A program made the position numbers and the translations under genes. 64,000 nucleotides of DNA from Micromonospora chaiyaphumensis (GTDB lineage Bacteria > Actinomycetota > Actinomycetes > Mycobacteriales > Micromonosporaceae), in assembly GCF_900091435.1 (NCBI RefSeq), contig NZ_FMCS01000007.1, positions 186,001-250,000 on the forward strand, written 5' to 3'. The notes below the pieces were generated by a model. It was not told the origin of the DNA. It saw nothing but the letters and a program-made list of their open reading frames with translations, and did no database searches. Below are positions 1 through 8,998 of the stretch, in pieces (positions within the stretch are counted from its first letter, which is position 1; every line of letters starts with the position of its first letter).

Positions 1-64
1 CTCGCCGCCTGCTCGGCGCTCGGCTGAGGTTTCCGCGCGCCCCGGCCGGGGCACCGGCTCGCTC

Positions 65-928
65 ATGTTTCCCGGTTTCACCCTGGAGCAGATCGACGTC
101 GGCCCGGTCCGCCTACGGGTCCGGCACGGCGGGTCCGGACCCCCGGTGGTGCTGCTGCACGGGCACCCGCGCACCCACGCCACCTGGCACCGGGTCGCCC
201 CGCTGCTGGTCGCCGCCGGGCACACCGTCATCTGCCCGGACCTGCGCGGGTACGGCGGCTCGTCGAAACCGCCGAGCGACCCCGCGCACACGGTCTACTC
301 GAAGCGGGCGATGGCCGGCGACGTGGTGGCGCTGCTCGACGCGCTCGGGCATCCCCGCGCAGCGGTCGTCGGCCACGACCGGGGCTGCTACGTGGCGATG
401 CGGACCGCGCTGGACCACCCGGACCGGGTGACCCGGCTCGGCGTGCTGGACGGGGTGCCGATCGGCGAGGCGCTGGCCCGCTGCGACGCCCGGTTCGCGG
501 CCCGCTGGTGGCACTGGTTCTTCCTGGGCCAGCTCGCCAAGCCTGCCGAGCGGGTGATCAACGCCGACCCGGACGCCTGGTACGGCGGCTCACCGGAGGC
601 GATGGGCGCGGCGGCGTACGCCGACTACCGCCGGGCCATCCACGACCCGGCCACCGTGCACGCCATGTGTGAGGACTACCGGGCGGGGCTCGGCCCGGAC
701 CGGGCGGCGGACGATGCGGACCGGGCCGCCGGCCGGCGGATCGGCTGCCCGGTGCTCTTCGCCTGGTCCGAGCGCGACGACATGGTCGACCTGTACGGCG
801 ACCCGGCGGCGATCTGGCGGGACTGGGCCGACGACGTGCGCGCGGCGTCGATCCCGTCCGGGCACCACATGGCCGAGGAGGCCCCGGCGGAGCTGGCCGC
901 CCTGCTCGCCGACTTCCTGGCCGCGTGA
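65..928 (+). CDS. alpha/beta hydrolase, haloacetate (fluoroacetate) dehalogenase-like
   Basis: This 287-residue protein has the alpha/beta-hydrolase fold with features of the fluoroacetate/haloacetate dehalogenase branch. The oxyanion loop reads HGHPRTHATW (about residues 33-42), the family's HGFPxTHxxW pattern. The nucleophile elbow is GHDRG, with aspartate in place of the usual serine. LDGVP supplies the candidate acid and SGHHMAEEAP the catalytic histidine. Members hydrolyse carbon-halogen bonds through an Asp ester; close relatives include epoxide hydrolases with the same Asp nucleophile, so the substrate is uncertain. There is no signal peptide, so it should be cytosolic. No good ribosome-binding site precedes the ATG, which may be leaderless. 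It stands alone, with a convergent membrane gene 10 bp downstream. Confidence 0.85.
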   Translation: MFPGFTLEQIDVGPVRLRVRHGGSGPPVVLLHGHPRTHATWHRVAPLLVAAGHTVICPDLRGYGGSSKPPSDPAHTVYSKRAMAGDVVALLDALGHPRAAVVGHDRGCYVAMRTALDHPDRVTRLGVLDGVPIGEALARCDARFAARWWHWFFLGQLAKPAERVINADPDAWYGGSPEAMGAAAYADYRRAIHDPATVHAMCEDYRAGLGPDRAADDADRAAGRRIGCPVLFAWSERDDMVDLYGDPAAIWRDWADDVRAASIPSGHHMAEEAPAELAALLADFLAA

Positions 929-938
929 GCCGCGGCGG

Positions 939-1277
939 TCAGCCGACCGGGGTGAGCGGGCGCTCGGTGGCGGCCGGGGTGGCGAGGAGGCCGCGGCGGC
1001 GGGCCCAGCGCTCGAAGAGCACCGTGGCGAACGGCGGCACGGCGCAGGCCAGCGCGATCCCGGTGTGCCACAGCGACCAGCGCCGCCGGCGGGCCACCAC
1101 GAGCACGAGCAGCCCGTACGCCACGAAGAGCGCGCCGTGCACCGGGCCGAACACGTGCACGCCGACCTCGTTGCGCGGCGGCCCGTACTTGACGGCCATG
1201 CCGGCCAGCAGGGCGGCCCACGAGCAGGCCTCGGCGATCGCCGCCGCCACGAACAGCCGGATGGTCATCTCGCGCAT
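939..1277 (-). CDS. DUF3817 integral membrane protein
   Basis: The 112-residue protein has three hydrophobic segments (roughly residues 5-27, 42-62 and 72-90), with the conserved-looking GPVHGALF between helices. It matches the DUF3817 family of small actinobacterial membrane proteins, whose function is unknown. It is transcribed toward the upstream hydrolase gene and shares no operon. The start at 1277 is one of two close options, because a second Met lies three codons in. Confidence 0.75.
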   Translation of the reverse strand: MREMTIRLFVAAAIAEACSWAALLAGMAVKYGPPRNEVGVHVFGPVHGALFVAYGLLVLVVARRRRWSLWHTGIALACAVPPFATVLFERWARRRGLLATPAATERPLTPVG

Positions 1278-1442
1278 CGGGCCATGCTAGCCAGCCGGGC
1301 CGGCAGGACCGGCCCCCGACACTGTGCGACGCGACAGGGATCACCGGCGCGGCAGCTGGGTAGTAATGGGTCCCCCGGGCTCTTTCCCGCCGCCGCCGTG
1401 GCGTGCGAGGTTAGAGGGACCAACGGTGACAGGGTGGTGACC

Positions 1443-2921
1443 ATGGGCGAGGACGTCGGCGTTCGCACCTTCAGCCGGGAGGACCGGGCCCGCTACCGCG
1501 ACAAGGTGCGGCGTTGCCTGGACGTGTTCGCCGAGATGCTGCGCGAGTCCCGCTTCGACGTGGAGCGGCCGATGACCGGCCTGGAGATCGAGCTGAACCT
1601 GGTCGACGAGGCCTCCGAGCCGGCCATGCGCAACGCCGACGTGCTGGAGGCGATCGCGGATCCCAGCTTCCAGACCGAGCTGGGCCAGTTCAACGTGGAG
1701 ATCAACGTCGCGCCGCGCCGGCTGACCGGCACCGGCACGGCCCAATTCGAGGAGCATGTCCGGGCGAGCCTCAACGCCGCCGAGGAGAAGGCCCGCGCGG
1801 TCGGCGCCCACATGGTGATGATCGGCATCCTGCCGACCCTGCGCCCGGAGCACCTGACCGCCGAGACCCTCTCGGCCAACCCCCGCTACGCCCTGCTCAA
1901 CGAGCAGATCTTCGCGGCCCGCGGCGAGGACCTGCGGATCTCGATCAGCGGGGTGGAGCGGCTGGCCACCACGGCGGACACCATCACCCCGGAGGCCGCC
2001 TGCACGAGCACCCAGTTCCACCTGCAGGTCAGCCCGGCCCAGTTCGCCGACTACTGGAACGCCGCCCAGGCGATCGCCGGCGTCCAGGTCGCGCTCGGCG
2101 CGAACTCGCCGCTGCTGTTCGGCCGGGAGTTGTGGCGGGAGACCCGGGTGCCGCTGTTCCAGCAGGCCACCGACACGCGCGCCGAGGAGATCAAGGCCCA
2201 GGGGGTACGCCCGCGGGTGTGGTTCGGGGAACGCTGGATCACCAGCGTGTTCGACCTCTTCGAGGAGAACGTGCGCTACTTCCCGGCGCTGCTGCCGGTG
2301 TGCGACCCCGAGGACCCGGCGGAGACCCTGGCCGGCGGTGGGGTGCCGAAGCTCGCCGAGCTGCGGCTGCACAACGGCACGATCTACCGGTGGAACCGCC
2401 CGGTCTACGACGTGCTGAAGGGGCGCCCGCACCTGCGGGTGGAGAACCGCGTGCTGCCCGCCGGGCCGACCGTGCTGGACACCGTCGCCAACGGCGCCTT
2501 CTACTTCGGCCTGGTCCGCGCCCTCGCCGAGTCCGACCGGCCACTCTGGTCGCAGATGTCGTTCAGCGCGGCCGAGGAGAACTTCACCAACTGTTCCCGG
2601 CACGGCATCGACGCGCAGGTGTTCTGGCCGGGGCTCGGCTACCTGCCGGTGACCGAGCTGGTGCTGCGCCGCCTGCTGCCGCTGGCCCACCACGGGCTGG
2701 ACCGGTGGGGGCTCGACCCGGCCGAGCGGGACCGGCTGCTCGGCATCATCGAGCAGCGCTGCCTGACCGGGCGCAACGGCGCGACCTGGCAGGTGGAGAC
2801 GCTGCACCGGCTGGAGTCCGCCGACCACCTTGATCGGCCGGAGGCGCTGCGCGAGGTGGTCCGCCACTACGTCGACCTCATGCACAGCAACCGCCCCGTG
2901 CACGAGTGGCCGATCCCCTGA
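1443..2921 (+). CDS. glutamate-cysteine ligase family 2 (GCS2) protein
   Basis: This 492-residue protein belongs to the GCS2 group of carboxylate-amine ligases, which includes EgtA and YbdK. These join glutamate to cysteine or another amine with ATP. The signature GLEIELNLVD lies near residue 40, followed by the GQFNVEIN block, STQFHLQV and NGTIYRWNRP. The reading frame is open far upstream to 669, but that extension is shadow sequence. I place the start at ATG 1443 because AGGG at 1431-1434 lies 8 nt before it and the homologous region begins just inside. GTG 1437 is the alternative. Actinobacteria use mycothiol rather than glutathione, so gamma-glutamylcysteine supply for ergothioneine or another amide is a reasonable guess. 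No pathway neighbours are present. Confidence 0.85.
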   Translation: MGEDVGVRTFSREDRARYRDKVRRCLDVFAEMLRESRFDVERPMTGLEIELNLVDEASEPAMRNADVLEAIADPSFQTELGQFNVEINVAPRRLTGTGTAQFEEHVRASLNAAEEKARAVGAHMVMIGILPTLRPEHLTAETLSANPRYALLNEQIFAARGEDLRISISGVERLATTADTITPEAACTSTQFHLQVSPAQFADYWNAAQAIAGVQVALGANSPLLFGRELWRETRVPLFQQATDTRAEEIKAQGVRPRVWFGERWITSVFDLFEENVRYFPALLPVCDPEDPAETLAGGGVPKLAELRLHNGTIYRWNRPVYDVLKGRPHLRVENRVLPAGPTVLDTVANGAFYFGLVRALAESDRPLWSQMSFSAAEENFTNCSRHGIDAQVFWPGLGYLPVTELVLRRLLPLAHHGLDRWGLDPAERDRLLGIIEQRCLTGRNGATWQVETLHRLESADHLDRPEALREVVRHYVDLMHSNRPVHEWPIP

Positions 2922-2931
2922 CCGCCCTCGG

Positions 2932-3501
2932 TCAGAACGGAGACGGGTCGTCGCGCAGCCGGCTGTAGAGCCAGCCGTCGCGCCAGGCGCCGGCCCGGAA
3001 CTCGCAGGCGCGGACGACCCCTTCCAGTTGGAAGCCGGCCTTTTCCAGCGACCGCTGCTCGGCGACGTTCTCCGCGTGGGTGCCGGCCTGGATCCGCTGC
3101 GCCGGGGTGTGCGCGAAGAGGTAGTCGCAGAGCAGCGCCTGGGCCCGCCAGCCGATGCCGCGGCCGCGCCACTCGGGCAGCAGGGCGATGCCGATCTCCC
3201 AGTAGGGAGCGCGTCCGCCGTAGATGCCCCACTGGTAGCTCACGAGCCCGGCTGCGGCCTCCTCGGGCTCGACCTGGACGATGAGCCGGCCGTCCCGCTC
3301 GCCCAGGTAGCCGTCCTCGGCGTGCCGGCGGGCGGGCCCGCCCGGATCCCGAAAGCCGGCCCAGTCCAGCCCGATCAGGCCCGGCTCGGTGAGGAAGCGG
3401 CGGAACATGGCCAGGTCCGGCTCGGCCACCGGACGTAGCCGGATCGTGCCGCCGCCCGCCTCGTGCGCGATGCCCGCGAGCCTCGGTCCGGCCTCGTCCA
3501 T
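2932..3501 (-). CDS. GNAT-family N-acetyltransferase
   Basis: This 189-residue protein has the RimJ/RimL-like GNAT fold. It opens with a TIRLRPVAEPDLAMF beta-strand and helix. The acetyl-CoA pyrophosphate loop is LLPEWRGRGIG (about residues 107-117), and the typical ENVAEQRSLEKAGFQLEG segment follows. The acceptor substrate cannot be told. The frame stays open well upstream of 3501, but only the part from this ATG resembles the family; ATG 3543 (14 codons longer) is possible. It converges on the ligase gene with a 10-bp gap. Confidence 0.82.
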   Translation of the reverse strand: MDEAGPRLAGIAHEAGGGTIRLRPVAEPDLAMFRRFLTEPGLIGLDWAGFRDPGGPARRHAEDGYLGERDGRLIVQVEPEEAAAGLVSYQWGIYGGRAPYWEIGIALLPEWRGRGIGWRAQALLCDYLFAHTPAQRIQAGTHAENVAEQRSLEKAGFQLEGVVRACEFRAGAWRDGWLYSRLRDDPSPF

Positions 3502-3651
3502 GCCCGGAAGGCTAGCGGCCGGCGTCCCGCGTCGCTGCCCCATGAGCGCACGCCGGGTAGGGCACCGTCGAAGGCTCAACGTTTGCTGCACGTCCGTTCC
3601 ACGCCGGGTGGCGACGCTTCTCGCACATCCAAGCAGCAAGGGAGAAGCGTC

Positions 3652-4290
3652 ATGACACACCGTTTCCTCGCCACATCGGGTACCGGTCGCCGGGCCCTCT
3701 CGGTGGTCGGGGCACTCGTCCTGGCCACCGCGGGGCTGGCCGGCGCGACCGCCGCGCCGGCGTCCGCGGCCGTCGTGGTGGTCCCCGCCGACTGCGGCCC
3801 GTACTCCGGGGCGCCGGTGCCGGCCGGATACGCCACGCAGTTCGTTCCCGCCGGCGGGCTCTACACCAGCACCAACAACAATGGCCCGGAGTTCATCATC
3901 GGCACGACCGGTCGCGACGTCATCGTCGGAAGCGTCGACGACGACGTCATCTGCGGACTCGACGGGAACGACGACATCCAGGCCAACAGCGGCGACGACA
4001 TCGTCTACGGCGGGGCGGTCGGCGACAGCATCTGGGGCGACCTGGGTAACGACAACCTCCACGGTGACGGCGGCGCCGACACCATCCACGGGGACCGTTT
4101 CATCGGGCCCAGCGCCCTGGACGGCAACGACCGCGTGGACGGCGGGAGCAACGACGATCACCTCTTCGGCGACCAGGGCAGGGACACCCTGGTCGGCGGC
4201 CCCGGCCTCAATGACGACGGTGACGGCGGCCCGGACCTCGTGTTCGACGACTGCCGGCCCACCGTCGACAACCCCACCAACTGCCCCTGA
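3652..4290 (+). CDS. secreted RTX-type calcium-binding protein
   Basis: The 212-residue product starts at ATG 3652, behind an excellent ribosome-binding site (AAGGGAG, 3638-3644). It has a long Sec signal peptide ending near residue 39 (APASA, then AVVVV). The mature part carries degenerate RTX nonapeptides, for example GLDGNDDIQ, GNDNLHGDG and GGADTIHGD, over residues 85-195. These form a Ca2+-binding parallel beta-roll. Cysteines near both ends (DCGPYSG, DDCRPTVDN, TNCP) could form disulfides. No catalytic domain is attached, so a structural or surface role is likely. It is monocistronic. Confidence 0.85.
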   Translation: MTHRFLATSGTGRRALSVVGALVLATAGLAGATAAPASAAVVVVPADCGPYSGAPVPAGYATQFVPAGGLYTSTNNNGPEFIIGTTGRDVIVGSVDDDVICGLDGNDDIQANSGDDIVYGGAVGDSIWGDLGNDNLHGDGGADTIHGDRFIGPSALDGNDRVDGGSNDDHLFGDQGRDTLVGGPGLNDDGDGGPDLVFDDCRPTVDNPTNCP

Positions 4291-4395
4291 TTCGATCGCC
4301 ACGGCGGTCCGCGGATCGGACACTGCACCCGCGGGCCGCCGCGGCGCCGCCTGTCGGATCCTCGTCACGCCGCGCCGGCCACTGTCGACGGCGGC

Positions 4396-4401
4396 TAGCG
4401 T
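4396..4401 (+). promoter_or_regulatory. candidate -10 (TAGCGT) for a leaderless SARP transcript
   Basis: TAGCGT fits the actinobacterial TANNNT -10 hexamer. It ends 8 bp before GTG 4410, so transcription would begin at or next to the start codon. This supports 4410 over the in-frame GTG at 4416. I see no convincing -35. Confidence 0.45.
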
Positions 4402-4409
4402 GACAGTCC

Positions 4410-7259
4410 GTGGCGGTGGAGTTCCGGGTACTCGGCGACCTGGACGTCCGGATCGACGGCCGGGCGGTCGGGATCGGTCACGCCCGTCAGCAGTGCGTCC
4501 TCGCCGCCCTGCTGGTCGAGCCCCACCGTGCGGTCGCGACCGGACAGCTCATCAGCCGGGTCTGGGGCGACGAGGTTCCGGACGGAGCCGCGGTCACCCT
4601 GCGCGGCTACCTGTCCCGGCTCCGCCAGGCGCTGGCCGGCGCGGAGGACGTCCGCATCGTCCGGCGCCATCCCGGCTACCTGCTCGCCGTCGACCCGGAC
4701 CGCGTCGACCTGCACCGATTCCGCGAGCTGACGGAGAAGGCCCGGCGCACCGACGACGACGCGACCGCGATCAGCTGCCTGGAGCAGGCGCTGGGGCTCT
4801 GGCGCGGCGAAGCGTTCGACGGGCTGGCCACACCGTGGTTGGTGGCCTACCGGCAGACCCTCGACCGGCAGCGACTCGCGGCCGCGCTGGACCGCAACGA
4901 CCTGGCCCTGCGCCACGGCCAGCACGGGCGCCTGCTCCCCGACGTCCTGGCGCTGAGCAGCCGGTACCCGTGGGACGAGCGCCTCGCGGCGCAGGCGATG
5001 CTCGCCCTGTACCGGTGCGGGCGGCAGGCCGACGCGCTCGAGCAGTTCCACCAGATGCGCCGCCGGCTGGCTGCCGAGGTCGGCACGGATCCCAGCCCGC
5101 CCCTGGCACTGCTCTACCAGCAGATCCTCACCGCCGACCCGGTGCTCGCGGCGCCGGACATCCCCGTGGCGGGCGGCACCGAACCGGCCGCGGCTACCGG
5201 CCCGCCGCCTGGCCGGCCCAGCGCGGCACAGCATGCGGGCACGGTGCCCCGGCAGCTACCGGCATCGCCCGGGGTCTTCGCCGGCCGGACCGCCCAGCTC
5301 GCGCGCCTCGACGAACAACTCGGCGACGCGGCGCACCCGGACGGCGGGTCACCGGTGGTGATCTCGTCCATCGGTGGCGGCGGCGGGGTCGGCAAGACCT
5401 GGCTCGCCCTGCGGTGGGCGCACGCCAACGCCGACCGCTTTCCCGACGGGCAGCTCTACGCCAACCTGCGCGGCTTCGACCCGACCGCCCACCCCGTGGA
5501 ATGGCCGGCGGTGGTGCGCGGCTTCCTCGAAGCGCTCGGTGTCGAACCGGCACGCGTCCCGGCCGAGCCGGAGGCCCAGGCGTCGCTGTACCGCACGCTC
5601 GTCGCCGGCCGCCGGATGCTCGTCGTCCTCGACGACGCCCGCGACGCCGCCACCGTGATCCCGCTGCTGCCCGGCACCCCCACGAGCGCGGTCCTGGTGA
5701 CCAGCCGCCGGCAGCTGGCCAGCCTCGTCACCACCCACGGCGCACGACCGCTGCCGCTGGACGTGCTGCCCGACGGCGAGGCACACGAGCTGATCGTCCG
5801 GCAGGTGGGTGCCGCGCGGGTGGCGGGGCAGCCGGACGCCGTCGCCGACATCCTGCGGTTCTGCGGCGGCCTGCCGCTGGCTCTCGGGATCGTGGCGGCC
5901 CGCGCCACGCTCCGCCCCGACCTCGCCCTGTCCTCGATCGCGGCGGAGCTGACCACCGGAGCCAGCCCGCTGGACGTCCTCGACGGCGACGAGGTGACGA
6001 CGAACCTGCGGGTGGTGCTGTCCAGCTCGGTGCGGGCGCTGACACCCGCGGCGGCGGAGGTCTTCACGCTGCTCGGCCTGGCACCGGGCCCCGACATCAG
6101 CCGCGCCGCGGCGGCCAGCCTGACCGCCCGTACCCCCGACGAGCTGGGCCCGCTGCTGCGCGAACTCGCCGACGCACACCTCGTTCAGGAGCACCTCGCG
6201 GGCCGGTACCGCATGCACGACCTGGTCCGGGTGTTCGCGGTCGAGCGGGCAGCCGGGGACCCGGCCGGTGCCCGGTCCGCGCTGTGCCGGCTGGTCGATC
6301 ACCACCTGCACACCGCTCATGCGGCCGCGCTGCTGCTGTCCCCGCAGCGCGATCCGCTGACCCTGACCCCCGCGTCATCCGGAGTCACCGCCGAGCCGCT
6401 CGGCGACCTCGAGGCGGCGCTGGCCTGGTTCACCCGCGAGCATCAGGTGCTCCTGGCGACCATCGAATACGCCGGCGACAACGGTCTCGACGCCCCGGCC
6501 GGGCAGCTCTCGTGGACCCTGGCCACCTACTTCGACCGGCAGGGCCACTGGCACGACTGGGCCACGGTGGCCCGCAGGGCGGTCGAGTCGACCCGGCGGC
6601 TGGATGACCGCTCGGCGCAGGCCCAGGCCCATCGGCTCCTGGCCGGGGCCTGCTCCAACCTCGGCCGGTACGAGGAGGCGCAGTCCAACCTGCTCGCGGC
6701 GCGGGACCTGTTCGCCGCGCTCGGTGACGACGAGGGGCGGGCGCACACCCACTTCGACCTCAGCATGCTCCACGACCGGCAGCGGCGGCCCCGCCAGGCC
6801 CTGCCGCACGCACGGCAGAGTCTCGCCCTCTACGAACGGGTCGGGAGCCCGCTCAAGCAGGCGGTCGCGCTCAACGCGATCGGCTGGTACCACTCCCAGA
6901 TGGGCGAGCACCAGGAGGCGATCACCTACTGCCGGCGGGCGCTGGCCCTCTCGCAGCAGGTCGGCAGCGCGTACGGGCAGGCGAACACCTGGGACAGCAT
7001 CGGCTTCGCCCACCACCACCTCGGCGAGTACGAGCAGGCCGTCGGCTGCTACCAGCAGGCGCTCACCCTCTTCGCCGAGATGGGTGACCGGCATGCCGAA
7101 GGCATCGTGCTGGATCATCTCGGTGACACGTGGGCCGCTGCGGGCCGACCGGCCGCCGCCCGGGACGCCTGGCAGCGTTCACTCGCGCTGTTCGAGGAGC
7201 TCGGCCACGCCGATTCCGACTCGGTACGGCACAAGCTGACCGCGTGCCCGGACCGATGA
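4410..7259 (+). CDS. SARP/AfsR-type transcriptional regulator (BTAD, NB-ARC, TPR)
   Basis: This 949-residue STAND regulator has the AfsR architecture. A winged-helix OmpR-type DNA-binding domain covers residues 1-95 (EFRVLGDLDV start, LRGYLSRLRQAL recognition region). A BTAD helical domain covers about 100-245, and an NB-ARC ATPase follows. Its Walker A is GGGGGVGKT at about 322-330 and its Walker B is RMLVVLDDA near 402. C-terminal tetratricopeptide repeats run from about 730 to 940. Proteins of this layout activate secondary-metabolite or stress genes by binding direct repeats. There is no biosynthetic cluster next door, so it probably acts in trans. The 3' end is 5 bp from the convergent treZ stop. 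Confidence 0.9.
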   Translation: MAVEFRVLGDLDVRIDGRAVGIGHARQQCVLAALLVEPHRAVATGQLISRVWGDEVPDGAAVTLRGYLSRLRQALAGAEDVRIVRRHPGYLLAVDPDRVDLHRFRELTEKARRTDDDATAISCLEQALGLWRGEAFDGLATPWLVAYRQTLDRQRLAAALDRNDLALRHGQHGRLLPDVLALSSRYPWDERLAAQAMLALYRCGRQADALEQFHQMRRRLAAEVGTDPSPPLALLYQQILTADPVLAAPDIPVAGGTEPAAATGPPPGRPSAAQHAGTVPRQLPASPGVFAGRTAQLARLDEQLGDAAHPDGGSPVVISSIGGGGGVGKTWLALRWAHANADRFPDGQLYANLRGFDPTAHPVEWPAVVRGFLEALGVEPARVPAEPEAQASLYRTLVAGRRMLVVLDDARDAATVIPLLPGTPTSAVLVTSRRQLASLVTTHGARPLPLDVLPDGEAHELIVRQVGAARVAGQPDAVADILRFCGGLPLALGIVAARATLRPDLALSSIAAELTTGASPLDVLDGDEVTTNLRVVLSSSVRALTPAAAEVFTLLGLAPGPDISRAAAASLTARTPDELGPLLRELADAHLVQEHLAGRYRMHDLVRVFAVERAAGDPAGARSALCRLVDHHLHTAHAAALLLSPQRDPLTLTPASSGVTAEPLGDLEAALAWFTREHQVLLATIEYAGDNGLDAPAGQLSWTLATYFDRQGHWHDWATVARRAVESTRRLDDRSAQAQAHRLLAGACSNLGRYEEAQSNLLAARDLFAALGDDEGRAHTHFDLSMLHDRQRRPRQALPHARQSLALYERVGSPLKQAVALNAIGWYHSQMGEHQEAITYCRRALALSQQVGSAYGQANTWDSIGFAHHHLGEYEQAVGCYQQALTLFAEMGDRHAEGIVLDHLGDTWAAAGRPAAARDAWQRSLALFEELGHADSDSVRHKLTACPDR

Positions 7260-7264
7260 GGCGG

Positions 7265-8998
7265 TCAGAGCGCGACGATCGCGGCGGACTCGGGCGGCAG
7301 CTCGATCCCGTCGCGCATCACGGTGACCCCCTCGGAGGTGGCGAGCAGCACCCGGCGCACCACGCCCGGCAGGTTGATCCGCTGGGGCTTGCCGGCCAGG
7401 TTCGCCACCACGAGGCAGCCGCCGCGCCGCATCAGCAGGAACTGGTCGCCGTGGCGGACGTCGACGTGGTGGAGGCGGGGGTCGGAGAGGTCGGGACGGC
7501 GCTTGCGCAGCGCGATGAGCCGCCGGTAGAAGTCGTACATTTCCCGGTGCTCCGGCTTGTCCAGCTCGGCCCAGTCGAGCCGGGACCGCACGAAGGTCTG
7601 CGGGTCCTGCGGGTCGGGCACGTCACCCGGCGGCCAGCCGTGCGCGGCGAACTCCCGCCGGCGCCCGGCCGCCACGGCGGTGGCCAGCTCCGGCTCGGGG
7701 TGGCTGGTGAAGAACTGCCACGGCGTGCTGGCCGCCCACTCCTCCCCCATGAACAGCATCGGGGTGAAGGGCGCGGTCATCAGGAGGGTGGCGCCGACGC
7801 GCTGCAGCCCGGCGGAGAGGGTCTGGGAGATCCGGTCGCCGGTGGCCCGGTTGCCGATCTGGTCGTGGTTCTGCAGGTACGCCACGAACCGGTGCCCGGG
7901 CGTGCGCTGCCGGTCGACGGGCCGGCCGTGGCTGCGGTTGCGGAAGCTGGACCAGGTGCCGGCGTGGAAGAACGCGCCGGTCAGCACGTCGGTGAGGCAT
8001 TCGAGGGAGCCGAAGTCGCCGTAGTAGCCCTGCCGTTCCCCGGTGAGCAGGGTGTGCAGCGCGTGGTGGGCGTCGTCGTTCCACTGGGCGTGCAGCCCGT
8101 AGCCGCCGCCCTCCCGCGGGGTGATCAGCTTCGGGTCGTTGAGGTCGCTCTCGGCGATCAGCGACAGCGGCCGGCCCAGGTGGGTGGAGAGGGCCTCCAC
8201 CTCGGTCGCCAGCTCCTCGAGGAGGTGGGTGGCCCGCGAATCGGGCATGGCGTGCACGGCGTCCAGCCGCAGCCCGTCGACGTGGTAGTCGCGCAGCCAC
8301 ATGAGCACGCTGTCGGCGATGTAGCGGCGCACCCCGTCGGAGTGCGGCCCGTCCAGGTTGACCGTGCGGCCCCAGGTGTTGCTCTGCTCGGTGAGGTACG
8401 GCGCGAAGCGCGGCGCGTAGGCCCCGGAGGGCCCGAAATGGTTGTAGACGACGTCGAGGATCACCCCCAGCCCCTTCGCGTGCGCCGCGTCGACGAAGCG
8501 CTTGAGCCCGTCCGGCCCGCCGTAGGGCTCGTGCGGCGCATACCAGCAGACGCCGTCGTAGCCCCAGTTGTGCTCGCCGTTGAAGGCGTTGACCGGCAGC
8601 AGCTCGACGAGGTCGACGCCGAGGTCGACCAGGTGGTCGAGGCGGCCGATCGCCGCGTCGAAGGTGCCCTCGGGAGTGAAGGTGCCGATGTGCAGCTCGT
8701 AGAGGACGCTGCCGGGCAGCTGCCGGCCGGTCCAGCCCTGGTCGGTCCAGCCGAACGCCGCGTGGTCGTAGCGGCGGCTCGGCCCGTGGACGCCCTGCGG
8801 CTGCCAGGCCGACCGGGGGTCGGGCAGCGCCTGGTCGTCGTCGTCCAGCAGGAAGGCGTAGTCGGTGCCCGGCCCGGCGCCGGGCACCTCGACCCGCCAC
8901 CAGCCGCGCGGCCCGGGACGCATGTCGTGGTCGGCCACGCCGGGCAGCCGCAGCCGCACCCGGGCGGCTGCGGGCGCCCACACCGTGAACTCGGTCAT
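7265..8998 (-). CDS. treZ: malto-oligosyltrehalose trehalohydrolase TreZ
   Basis: This 577-residue GH13 enzyme releases trehalose from maltooligosyl-trehalose in the cytosol. It begins with a CBM48-like domain (TEFTVWAPAAARVRLRL), followed by the (beta/alpha)8 barrel. Region I is VILDVVYNHFG. The nucleophile lies in DGLRLDAVHA, the acid/base glutamate in IAESDLND and the transition-state aspartate in LQNHDQIGNRA. Its start codon overlaps the treY stop (ATGA, 8995-8998), so the two are probably translationally coupled. It is the last gene of treX-treY-treZ. Confidence 0.95.
   Translation of the reverse strand: MTEFTVWAPAAARVRLRLPGVADHDMRPGPRGWWRVEVPGAGPGTDYAFLLDDDDQALPDPRSAWQPQGVHGPSRRYDHAAFGWTDQGWTGRQLPGSVLYELHIGTFTPEGTFDAAIGRLDHLVDLGVDLVELLPVNAFNGEHNWGYDGVCWYAPHEPYGGPDGLKRFVDAAHAKGLGVILDVVYNHFGPSGAYAPRFAPYLTEQSNTWGRTVNLDGPHSDGVRRYIADSVLMWLRDYHVDGLRLDAVHAMPDSRATHLLEELATEVEALSTHLGRPLSLIAESDLNDPKLITPREGGGYGLHAQWNDDAHHALHTLLTGERQGYYGDFGSLECLTDVLTGAFFHAGTWSSFRNRSHGRPVDRQRTPGHRFVAYLQNHDQIGNRATGDRISQTLSAGLQRVGATLLMTAPFTPMLFMGEEWAASTPWQFFTSHPEPELATAVAAGRRREFAAHGWPPGDVPDPQDPQTFVRSRLDWAELDKPEHREMYDFYRRLIALRKRRPDLSDPRLHHVDVRHGDQFLLMRRGGCLVVANLAGKPQRINLPGVVRRVLLATSEGVTVMRDGIELPPESAAIVAL

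Noticed and set aside
1-27. Eight in-frame codons (LAACSALG) then TGA, possibly the tail of an upstream gene
   Set aside because: Too short to support any call; the gene body is outside the window.
1358-1363. GGGTAG upstream of the glutamate-cysteine ligase gene
   Set aside because: Only a low-information GNNT lies 16 bp upstream and the leader would be ~75 nt; not enough to call a SigB-type promoter.
3555-3560. GGGTAG before the RTX gene
   Set aside because: No GTTT or GNNT at the right distance.
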